Shown here piece by piece: positions 1-8,049 of a stretch of 25,350 bases of DNA (the first letter of the stretch is position 1; each line of letters opens with the position of its first letter). The notes beneath the pieces are model-generated. The model made no database searches. It was given only the letters and a program-made list of their open reading frames with translations, and was not told the DNA's origin. Location of the stretch: the NCBI GenBank assembly GCA_003427395.1, contig BFEA01000293.1, positions 1,920,822 through 1,946,171 on the forward strand. The letters run 5' to 3'. The stretch is from Chara braunii. Its lineage: Eukaryota > Streptophyta > Charophyceae > Charales > Characeae. The position numbers and the translations under genes were made by a program.

Positions 1-60
<60 letters not shown>
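1..60. repeat. (AG)n microsatellite
   Basis: Uninterrupted AG dinucleotide run at the very start of the window; its left end is outside the window. Confidence 0.97.
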
Positions 61-63
<3 letters not shown>

Positions 64-300
64 TTCAGTCCATACACACATGAACTGCCGAAATAAGCAA
101 TCAGATGTGCAGAACAAAATAGTTCTGAATTACCTGGGGTCGGTCAGTTCAATGATGATATGTCAAGGCCGTTGCCGTTTCTTGGGGAGTGAAGTTGGGG
201 GGGGGAGAAGTAAAGAAGGGGCCACGGTCACAAGTTTTGCAGGACCCCGCACACCCTTTTCCCAAAAACGGTTGTCCTTCTACTTATCACCTGAATCGAG

Positions 301-475
301 TATGGGCGTCGCCACACGGCACACGAAACGAAAAACGAAACGAATGTACCTTCCCCTGGAAAATGGCCAGGTTCATCGGTTTGCTATAAATAGTAACGAG
401 TGTATTTTGCCACCTTTGGTGGGCAGATGCACTCATTTCGTTTTCGTTTCCTGTGCCGTGCGGCGAGGCCCTATA
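301..475. repeat. MITE-like imperfect foldback
   Basis: Bases 301-348 and 428-475 are inverted copies of each other. The arms are about 48 nt, roughly 41 of 49 aligned positions match, and there are two one-base gaps. Both arms contain CGCACGGCACA-like and GAAACGAAAA-like stretches. The central 79 nt include an A/T-rich piece (CTATAAATAG). There is no transposase and no clear flanking duplication. It could be a small non-autonomous DNA transposon or a hairpin-RNA locus; the open frames across it on both strands follow from the inverted repeat and are not read as genes. Confidence 0.6.
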
Positions 476-478
476 TAG

Positions 479-989
479 AGTGGGAGAGTGGGCATTCTTT
501 CTCTTCTGGTTGTGAGAAGCCACAAAGAAACAAAAAAAGAGGAGGAAAACCAGGCGTACAGGGCCTCCCAGGAAGGAGGGCACAAGATGCATTCCCTCTG
601 ATGGCTGGAGGGAGACAACAAAGCTAAGCTATATTCGCAGGGGTCCCCTGTATAAGCTTTGGGAATGGTGGTAGGTAGGCCTCACTCCGCTGCACAAAAC
701 CACATGCATTTGCCCAGGTGCAAACGAGTCCAACATTATGAATGTATCAGGTCTAAATAGCATCCAAATGCATGTAGTCTGGGCCTCGCTCCACTACTAA
801 GCAAACGTGCAAAATGAGAACGAATCTTTCGTTAGAACCAGGGAAGATACACCACCATATTTTTCGTCTGTTGCACCTGCTGTGAGCAGGGACGTTGCTC
901 GTGTTCTGTCACGTGGGCTAGGTAACGGCCAGACACCAAAAAGAACCAAAAAAAACAACAATTTTGTTTATTTTTATTTTTTTGGAAAC
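479..989. other. unassigned DNA, no feature seen
   Basis: No convincing coding frame, RNA gene or repeat boundary is visible. The right end becomes A/T-rich, with runs of A and T near 940-985, just before the SINE-like repeat. Confidence 0.5.
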
Positions 990-1153
990 GTGAAATTGAG
1001 AGAAGAAGGTTCTGGCTGCTACGAAGTTCCCGTATGCCTACAGTTAGGAGTAGTGGTAGGTAGGTAGTGTGAGGTGAAATTGAGAGATGAATATAGCCTT
1101 AGGAAAAAAAAAAACAAAAAAAAAAACAAAACAAAACAAAAAAAAAAAAAAAC
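990..1153 (+). repeat. SINE-like 3' end, copy 1, with A-rich tail
   Basis: Bases 1008-1086 are a near-identical direct repeat of 1450-1532. Shared pieces include GGTTCTGGCTGCT, CGTATGCCTACA and TAGGAGTAGTGGTAGGTAGG, all ending in GTGAAATTGAGAG. The copy runs into an A-rich tail (1106-1152) with interspersed C. The terminal GTGAAATTGAGAG also occurs once more at 990-1002, so a further truncated end may lie just upstream. No tRNA-like head is seen here, so this copy looks 5'-truncated. Confidence 0.6.
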
Positions 1154-1154
1154 G

Positions 1155-1546
1155 AGACGACCAACCACTATCCAGCGGCCTAACTCAGTTGGTAAGGCAC
1201 ACAACTGGCATTCAGGAGGCCTCATGTACCTTCCTGGGCATGCTTCGCTCCAGCCGTCCCAGAGATATAGACCACTGATCCCCCGATCGGCATTGAGCAG
1301 AGTCTGTTCGTGGGGGCGGGGACCCCCACCTGAGGGGAGGCACAGGGATTGGTCCTGTTGGCATGGTCCCTGATGCTACCGGCTGTCCCCTAGCTGGTAT
1401 CGCCCACCTGCAGGTCGGGAGCAGCCCCCGCATGTTCTCTCGTGAACACGGTTCTGGCTGCTAAGGGGGGGCTCCCCGTATGCCTACAATTAGGAGTAGT
1501 GGTAGGTAGGTAGTGCGAGGTGAAATTGAGAGGGGAAAAAAAAAAA
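1155..1546 (+). mobile_element. tRNA-derived SINE-like retroposon, copy 2
   Basis: A tRNA-like segment (about 1175-1245) holds a good pol III A box, TAACTCAGTTGGTAAGGC at 1181-1198. The expected B box is only weakly matched, around 1222-1235. The body ends with the shared 3' segment 1450-1532 and an A-run (1536-1546). Having the same 3' segment as the neighbouring A-tailed copy, with a tRNA-like head on this one, fits a SINE family. No clean target-site duplication could be seen because both flanks are A-rich. Confidence 0.55.
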
Positions 1547-1602
1547 GAACAAATAAAACACTTTCAAAAACGGACCTGCCAGACCCACCTGCCCAAAGAC
1601 CA

Positions 1603-1769
1603 GGGGCCAAGTCCCACTAGCAGCATTGAGTTTCCTCAACGCCTGAATATGGACGTGTTTGTCGAGATGTGCAGTTGAGGAAACTCAACACCGTTTCTGC
1701 ACATCTCCACAAACTCATCCACATTCAGGCGTTGAGGTAACTCAAACGCTGCTAGTGGGACTTGGCCCC
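1603..1769. repeat. long near-perfect inverted repeat (hairpin)
   Basis: The left arm (1603-1674, 72 nt) and right arm (1697-1769, 73 nt) are reverse complements, with about six mismatches and one gap (about 90% identity); the outermost 22 nt are perfect. The loop is 22 nt (1675-1696). AAAGAC occurs just outside each arm (1595-1600 and 1773-1778), a possible 6-bp target duplication. Within the left arm, TTGAGTTTCCTCAA is itself a small hairpin, and its inverse recurs in the loop. The transcript would fold into one long duplex. This fits a small-RNA-generating foldback or a short TIR element; no protein function is assigned. Confidence 0.75.
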
Positions 1770-3015
1770 CGTAAAGACAACAAAAAAGAGACGTTCTCGT
1801 TTCACGGTCATCCCGCCACTCTCTGGAGGGAAAAAAAAAACGGAGGAGGAAAAAAAAAAACAGACTCTCAGGACCAAACACACCATATTCAGAATGTCTC
1901 GGAACTTCTATGACGTCTATATACACCACAACACTTCTTCTACCCGACGATTCTACAGAATCTCTGCAGAATCGTGCAAGAATCGTGCAAATCGGCACAT
2001 ACAATACAGTTACAGTTACACAAAGAAATAAAGAAAAAAGAAAAAAAAACGTAAGCAGAAAGCAATGACAATGCTATCGACACTGGCCGGGGGAAGCCAA
2101 CCACATGCACCGAAAACATACACCTTGTCAACATAGCCCCCCCAAGCCCAGATTAATGCACAGACCGGTCGGGGCATTGGAACAAAGAAAACATGGGCCA
2201 CGCCCTCGTCTTTTTGAGAGCAACCACATCCCAACCCGCTTTTGAGCCCTCTTCGACTTCGCCCACCTTTCCAACTACCCTCCGACCCAACGGGCGACCG
2301 GTCTCTGCACAACGACCTTTCGGTCCTACGTCAAAACGACGAGGTATAACGCAGCCTACGGGCTGCGAACATACATAGCCATTTGTAACCAAAGCCATGC
2401 ACACGACTGAGCATCCACACTTAGTCTTCAACATACACAACACTTGGACAAAGCAGCGGTGGCGAAGAAGCGACTTTCTCACTATTCAAAAATCATAGCA
2501 GCTCTGGCACTCCGAGGGCGGAGCCACCATACCCAACCGAGGGCAAGCCGGTCTTAGCCCCAAGGCCTTACAACTGGCGGCGCCCGTCTCCACCACCGCT
2601 CAGCCCCTCTGACTGTCTTATCCCGAGTATATCGCTAATCCCACCCCACGCCGTCACTCCACCCATCACTTGGGCACGCCAAGCCTGTTCAGCGCCGCAG
2701 TCTTTGCGCATAGCTCGCGCAGCATTGTGGCCAAGATCAAAGAAAAGAATAGGAAGGGGCTGAACAAATTTATAGCGTGGAAGGCGGCGGGGCACCAACG
2801 TGTAATGCGGGCAGCGAGGGGTGTAGATGAGCAGGACAGAAGAAAGAAGGCTCTGGAAAGTCGAAGAAGTAAGCTTAAACAGACACTGCCTGCGCACCAC
2901 CCAAGGGTTGTCCATGGTGTTGTATGTTGTGTCTTGATACTCCGTGAGTTGCTTGTGGCTGTTGCTCGTGGTTGTTCTGTTGATCTCCCCCCTCTGGCAT
3001 ATCACACACGGGGCG
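1770..3015. other. unassigned DNA with A-rich tracts
   Basis: Contains A-rich patches near 1830-1860 and 2028-2050 and a small repeated motif (AATCGTGCAA near 1970-1990). Long open frames exist on both strands at 2568-3221, but they overlap each other and run into the tRNA-like repeat. None shows a recognisable domain, so I do not call a gene here. Confidence 0.45.
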
Positions 3016-3019
3016 TTTG

Positions 3020-3092
3020 TGATTGTCGCTCAAATGGTAGAGTCTTCAGGTCACATGCCATAGATCACGGGTTCGAGTCTGGCTTGGGACTT
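3020..3092 (+). repeat. tRNA-like SINE head (A and B boxes)
   Basis: A good A box (TCGCTCAAATGGTAGAG, 3026-3042) is followed at normal tRNA spacing by a near-consensus B box (GGTTCGAGTCT, 3070-3080). The T stem does not pair (ACGGG against CTGGC) and the acceptor ends are not complementary, so this is not a functional tRNA but the 5' part of a tRNA-derived SINE. The downstream body is interrupted by LINE copy 1. The next A-run on this strand, after removing the LINE, is at 7141-7156, which could be the far end of the same or of another retroposon. Confidence 0.6.
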
Positions 3093-3165
3093 TGCGGGGG
3101 TTTCTTGTCCAGCTTGGCCTGTCATCTCTTCAAACTAACGCAGTTCCCTCTACATAGTGCTGCAT

Positions 3166-3310
3166 ATATCTGGCCTTCGGGCACATACATCTCGCTATAT
3201 AGTTACACAGAGCACACATAGCCTTCAGGCAGACACAAAAAACATGGCCCTATGGGCTCATACAGACATACATAGCCTCTGGGCACACACACATACACAC
3301 AACTACAATA
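3166..3310 (+). repeat. degenerate short tandem repeat GCC-N-GGGC / ACATACAT
   Basis: Four or so loose copies of a unit built of a small GCC(T)NNGGGC palindrome followed by ACA-rich spacer: GGCCTTCGGGCACATACAT, AGCCTTCAGGCAGACAC, GGCCCTATGGGCTCATAC and AGCCTCTGGGCACACAC. A similar piece (CAGCCTACGGGCTG then ACATACATAGCC) occurs near 2350. Spacing is irregular, about 25-50 bp. Confidence 0.5.
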
Positions 3311-3353
3311 CTGGGCTGGGGGAGTCTATCAGGTATATGACGGGGTCTACTCA

Positions 3354-3364
3354 CACATGGCTTA

Positions 3365-3369
<5 letters not shown>
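3354..3369. repeat. target-site duplication, 3' side of LINE 1
   Basis: CACATGGCTTAGCCTT is identical to 6673-6688. The pair brackets LINE copy 1; the terminal TT may be shared with the poly(T) tract. Confidence 0.9.
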
Positions 3370-3399
<30 letters not shown>

Positions 3400-3400
<1 letters not shown>

Positions 3401-4040
3401 AAAACGCCCTCGCCAGTGTTAGTGCTGCTGATAAAGGCAGACACCACTAACACCAGGAGGGAGGCTCCATCTATTGGTGGGGAGCATCACCTGCTGGAAA
3501 ACTGGTCCAGCGTCCCATATACAGAAATTGATAATGTCTGAGAACAATGAGAATCGTGACTGTGAGGTTGCCAGCATTGATTGCCCTGCACCTCAGGGGA
3601 TTGACTGAGCAGCCTTAAATAGTGGCCTCTTCACCTTCCCCTGAGGACAATGAGAATAGGGACTGTGGGGTCCACCAGCATATTGCTGGGAACCGTCTGT
3701 ATTCTGATCTTGATTATGAGCCCTGCCAGCATTGATTACCCTGTGTCCCAGGGGATTGACTGCGCAGGCCTGTCTAATGTATCCTTTTTACGTGCCTGCC
3801 AGCATTGATTACCCCGAGCTCCTCGAAGGATTGACTGAGCACGAGGGTACCTGAACATGACCACGATTATTCCCTTTGCATGCTAGGGTACCAAGCTCCG
3901 GTCGTGTCATTATTGGACCGGCCTGATGCACAAGGGGGCGGGGGGCGGATTCTGCTTCCTGGGGGCAACTGGGGCAGACTGCCGGTCCTCCCTCTACCCT
4001 TACTTTTCATGACGGTTCAATAAAGTCACTATTGGGGAGG
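3400..4040 (-). other. LINE 1 3' UTR with repeated hairpin modules
   Basis: The 640-nt 3' UTR of LINE copy 1. Read in element sense it holds three copies of a module with a CCCTG...CAGGG hairpin flanked by GTCAATC and CAATCAATGCTGGC (3570-3612, 3725-3768, and a decayed copy at 3797-3842). Near the 3' end is the GCTGGA...TCCAGC hairpin (3493-3511). A last stem-loop has a perfect 9-bp stem, GTGTTAGTG (3416-3424) with CACTAACAC (3445-3453), just before the tail. A further local duplication contains CAATGAGAAT (about 3545 and 3649). The terminal 110 nt closely match the poly(A)-tailed end at 19988-20116. Confidence 0.8.
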
Positions 4041-6672
4041 TTACCCTGTATCACGACCATACCAGCTCAATTCCATCAAGACATTGTTGGGCAAGGGGAA
4101 GAGGTCAGGGAATTCCGAGGCAGGGGGAAGTGGGATGTTGCTAGGAATTGCAGTCCAATCGTGGAAGGTCAATTGGTAGTTTTTCTGCGATGTGTCCAGC
4201 CGATCGTTGCCATCCAGGTAGCAGCCCTCCCACTGAATCCTTGCTATCCATCCTCCCTGTTCTCCCCCCAGCCAGTCCATGCAGAATTCATGAAGTTTTT
4301 GGATAATGTCTGTTCTTTGGTGAGGGCTAACATGGTTTGCACAGTTTTTTTCCACTGGGCTCTGATTGTTATTTCTATTATGTCTTTGATCATGTCCACC
4401 ATCTCGCCGTTTTCCACATGGGGCGTCTTCCAGTGCTAAAGTGCATCTGCGACGCCATATGGCCCATAGGACCGCGCCCCTTCCGACCTTGAACAAGTTG
4501 GCCGTAAAGGTCGAGGTTTGAGCAGTCCAATGCCCGGTTAGTAAGGCTCTCCATTCCCACGGCCAATCGCCGTTTGTGCCTAGCTGGTCCCAAATCCGAA
4601 CCCACCCACGCCAGATGAGGATTGAAGCAGGGCATTGCAAAAAAAGGTGTTTTATTGGCTCATTAACTTTTCTGGAGGGAAATGCTTCTTTGCAGGCCAG
4701 GCACCAGGGGAGGGCCACACCTTTCTGTTCCAGGTGGGTGTGGTCAATGAGCCATGCATTTGTGGGTAGGCAGCGATGGGTGATTTGCCATTGGAGTGAG
4801 GCAGTTTTGGCTGGTTTGGCTTTCATCCCTTTAAACAATTTGATGGGTGTCAGTGAACTCAATGGGACATTTAAATGCCTTGCCCAACGATCCACTATAT
4901 GATCTTTCAGGTTGATTCTGGTCCTAAGCATCCGATACGAGGCCTTAACCCCCAGTGAGTGGAGATATCGATATTTCGGTATGTCGTTCCTTGTGGGAAT
5001 TTTCCATCTCCACTCGGCAGCATCTAAGGGGAGGTCCTGGATTGGCACCTCCGGTCTGAATGCCACCCAGGAATCCCCATCTCTTAGGACCCTGACTCTA
5101 TGGAGTTTACTAGCACTTCCCCTGGTTTGCCTATAATTACTTGTCCCACCCGCGTTGCATCCCCCTTTAATACAACCCAGTCACCCTCCTCCACCGTTGG
5201 TCCTCGCCGAAGGGTCCTCAGCCATGCAAGAGGGAGAGCGAATAGGATCTGATCTAGCCTCTCGCCTATTCTTTGGCAGTGGGGGAGCTTTGCTCGCAGC
5301 TGTTCCTCTATGACCCAGTTAGCCCTGGTTTGGTCCCAAAGATCCCCTACCCTCATGACCCCATTTCTTACCCATCCTTCCACGGGGGGCTGGTGCTGAG
5401 AAGAACCCGCCCCTGCTGATCTGTTACCCATCTGTTTCCAAATAGGGGTTGGCGCAGAACTTCCTCCCAACGTTCAGGGAACGGTCTATCCGGAAGCAGG
5501 AGCCTCCTCCAGTCCTTTATTAGGTCGATCCAAAATCCGTCTTTCCTTTGATCCTTACGAGCTGCCGTCCGGTCCGAGTGTGGTTGTGGTCGGGTGGGGG
5601 GTCTGGGAAGTGCCCAGAAGACATCGTCTAACCATGCCATCGGGTGTATGGTCGAAGCAGCCTCTGGTGCCAGTCTCGAGAGTTGTTCCCAGGCCAGGGG
5701 CTCCCAAGTAAGTCCGGGGGTGCAGATAAACTGCTTCAACCATTGGAGTGAAAGGGCAGTTGTTTGAGTGGTTGGGTCGAGTATCCCTAGGCCACCTTGT
5801 GACCTTGGCTGCACCACTGCATCCCAGGCCACCCGACTAATGGTATGGTGGTTTTCATGGTTACGTCTCCATAGGAAGCTACCTGCCGCCTCAAGGCCTT
5901 TGAAGCCTCTCTGGTCAAGGGCCAAATTGCCGATTTATACCAGTGTTGCCATAACCACATTGTTAATGGCTAGGGCCCTTCCCAAGAGGGATGTGTTTTT
6001 ATTCTTCCATGTTCCCAGCTTTTGCAGGGCCAAAGACATTATCCAGTTATCGTTACTGACCGGTTTTCCTTCAGCTGAGAGTTGAATTCCAAGGACTCTG
6101 ATGGGGGTGTCGAGGGGGAGCCATGTCACATTTGGGTTCTCCGGAGGTCTGCCTCCATCATGATGCATCCACCACCCCAATGTTTTACTGCCCCAATTAA
6201 TTGCCATATCAGAGAGGGAGCAGAATCGGGCCATCAACCTTTCAATTTCCTCCATATTTTGAGTGGAGGCCTCCACCATCAAGGTGAGGTCATCTGCAAA
6301 CAACGAGCACACCTGCAATGCATCTTGTGTGATAGAGGTCGTCCTGATTCTACTGATGTTCCGGTTGGCTCTAAGGTTGGCCGCCAAGGCCTCCATTACC
6401 ACCACGAAAAGATATGGCGCGATCGGATCTCCTTGGCAGACAGATCTTTGTAGAGGAAAATCCGGGGCGAGGCTTCCATTCACTTGTACACGCATGGTGG
6501 CATTTTGGTGAAGGATACGTATCCATCTCTGAAAGGATTCTCCAAAGTTCATTTTCTCCAGACATTTATCCAGGAAATGCCAATCCACATGGTCATATGC
6601 TTTTTCAAAATCTATAAAAATAAAGGCGGCATTGCACCTGGACTGTCGAGATAATCTTAAAAGCTCATTAAC
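4041..6672 (-). pseudogene. LINE 1 ORF2 remnant: RT and zf-RVT, broken
   Basis: Decayed ORF2 of the LINE, normally a multidomain endonuclease/reverse transcriptase that copies element RNA at the nicked target. Four minus-strand frames align in order with copies 2 and 3. 5935-6672 holds the RT palm, with YDHVDW and the catalytic FADD encoded at about 6286-6300; 5368-5925 holds the end of RT and the linker; 5084-5470 the next linker; 4041-5066 the zf-RVT finger (Cys/His cluster encoded near 4631-4712) and C-terminal domain ending near WYG. Frameshifts lie near 5930, 5400-5470 and 5105. At 5105 about 26 codons present in both other copies (between LVN and LHR) are missing, an internal deletion. 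In the RT motif SVRQGDP the Arg is Cys. The open frame continues beyond 6672 to 6888, but that part is target DNA. The protein cannot be made. Confidence 0.9.
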
Positions 6673-6688
6673 CACATGGCTTAGCCTT
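6673..6688. repeat. target-site duplication, 5' side of LINE 1
   Basis: CACATGGCTTAGCCTT, identical to 3354-3369. Confidence 0.9.
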
Positions 6689-7156
6689 AGGGTAGGGTAG
6701 GGATATAAGTTGCCCTGGCTAGAGTTCCACCTAGCCTTGGGTAAGCTAGGGGATGTGTCCGCGGGCGCTGGCCTGCCTTGCTTAGGTAATCCTGCTGGGT
6801 AGACTCTCTGAATTGGGCCTGTAGAAGATTGCATGAGCCTGGCGTCCGAAGTTCCCGTACGACAAGGTTCATCCACTTCCGCTTCCATTAGGGCTGGGAG
6901 GTTGGCCCAGCCTTGGTGCTTGTCACTGCTGTCTGGTTCAAGTTGCCCTCGATACTGGTAGGGTGATGGTCCTGAGTGCTGGTCAGACTGAGGTGGGATA
7001 GTAGGGACAGGGGGTGCGCTGGGAGTATTAACGTGGGGATGGGTAGGGTAGGTGGCCTATCCTGTCAGGACAACAATTGGCTGCCGCTACCAGCAATCAC
7101 CGCTGCTCTGTTCCTTGGCCTCTACAACAAGCTGGGCTTAAAAAAAAAAAAAAAAA
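6687..7156 (+). other. resumed target DNA ending in an A-run
   Basis: Continuation of the sequence into which LINE 1 inserted. It begins TTAGGGTAGGGTAGGG, has no recognisable coding frame, and ends in a 16-17-nt A-run at 7141-7156 after CAAGCTGGGCTT. The A-run suggests the 3' end of a plus-strand retroposon, possibly the one whose tRNA-like head is at 3020-3092, which would then be about 0.8 kb before LINE 1 entered. No matching flanking duplication was found. Confidence 0.4.
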
Positions 7157-7957
7157 GTGGGACAGTCAAAATTTTTGTGCACTTGAGGTGGTCACTCAAG
7201 CCGCGCGCATAAGTTCGCTCTTACGGCTTGATCCGACCATCTCAACTGGCGACCAATCAATCACGCCGAAGAACAAAGGGAGGACATGATGAGGGGGGGG
7301 GGAGGAAGAAGAGGGGATGCATATAGACGAGGGTCAGCAAGAAAAGAAGTTGGCGCGTTCATGCGAAATGGGAGGTCAGCTTGTGGGGGGGGGAAGACGA
7401 AGGGGTGCGTGTAGACGAAGGACAGCAAGAAAAGAAGTTGGCTTGCGCAGCAAGCAAGAATTCAAACATGGCCGCGTGTACGCATATATTGATCAAGGAA
7501 AATTAAAAACACTGTCAAGTTCAGTGTCAACCGAATTCATAACTGTTTTCTTTAAAATTCCCGCGCGGTCGCTAGTCGGCCGCGCGAGACTAATTGGAAC
7601 AAAGACAGGGACAAAACCGAAAGATGCATGCAGATGACTTTAGCGGACCCCTTTTCTTGTAATTAGTCAAGATCCGTACTTTGGGGCTTGCTTCGGGGTT
7701 TATTACAAAGGGTACGTGAAGCCACGAGGTACGGAGCTTGGCTTATCACAGGGTAGCCACATTCTTGGAAACGAAAAAGAAAACAAAGATTGAAGTGGCC
7801 ACATGGTCATACTTGCCTTTTGCTCACTGTTTACAATTAAAGAACTTTCTCTGACCATGGGAATGAATGGGATGGCCCACCTGTTTGCAATCTACCAACT
7901 TACAGCAAGAAAACCGTTCACAATTTAAATTTTGGCGCCAGTTAGTAGCAGACTTAT
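7157..7957. other. unassigned DNA with a 60-bp direct repeat
   Basis: A G-rich segment is duplicated at about 7293-7354 and 7385-7443. Both copies carry a long G-run, then GTAGACGA or ATAGACGA, and then CAGCAAGAAAAGAAGTTGGC; the spacing is about 88-92 bp. Near 7562-7586 lies a CGCGCGG/CCGCGCG inverted pair. No gene is supported. Confidence 0.5.
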
Positions 7958-8049
7958 CAGAGCATACTCACACTAAGAGCTTCTCGAGTGAATCTGGCTT
8001 TAACTGCAGTCAGGGAAATTCAGGAAAACACTAGTGTGAGCATGCCCTC
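7958..8049. repeat. imperfect foldback about 90 nt
   Basis: GCATACTCACACTA (7962-7975) pairs with TAGTGTGAGCATGC (8032-8045), 13 of 14 positions, the odd one being a G-T wobble. The interior continues as an imperfect duplex to a CTGCAG centre at 8004-8009. Size and shape resemble a microRNA precursor or tiny MITE; neither is proven. Confidence 0.45.

Larger units (their letters stand above)
3368..6672 (-). mobile_element. LINE copy 1 (L1-like, 5'-truncated)
   Basis: About 3.3 kb non-LTR retrotransposon on the minus strand. Its 3' end is a 32-nt poly(T) on the plus strand (3368-3399), meaning a poly(A) tail in element sense. Its 5' end is placed at 6672 because similarity to LINE copies 2 and 3 stops there, exactly where a perfect 16-bp duplication begins. 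The 5' truncation removes ORF1, the endonuclease and the N-terminal part of RT. The reconstructed target was ...GCCTT/AGGG..., so the nick lies at TT/A, in line with an L1-type endonuclease preference. It inserted into DNA that follows a tRNA-like SINE head. Confidence 0.92.

Noticed and set aside
3020-3092. Functional tRNA gene
   Set aside because: A and B boxes are good, but the T stem and acceptor stem do not pair; kept as a SINE head only.
2568-3221. Overlapping open frames of 145 and 183 codons on opposite strands
   Set aside because: No domain, odd composition, and the plus frame runs through the tRNA-like SINE sequence.
6681-6705. Telomere-like TTAGGGTAGGGTAGGG
   Set aside because: Only about three imperfect units and not the canonical plant heptamer; likely simple-sequence drift.
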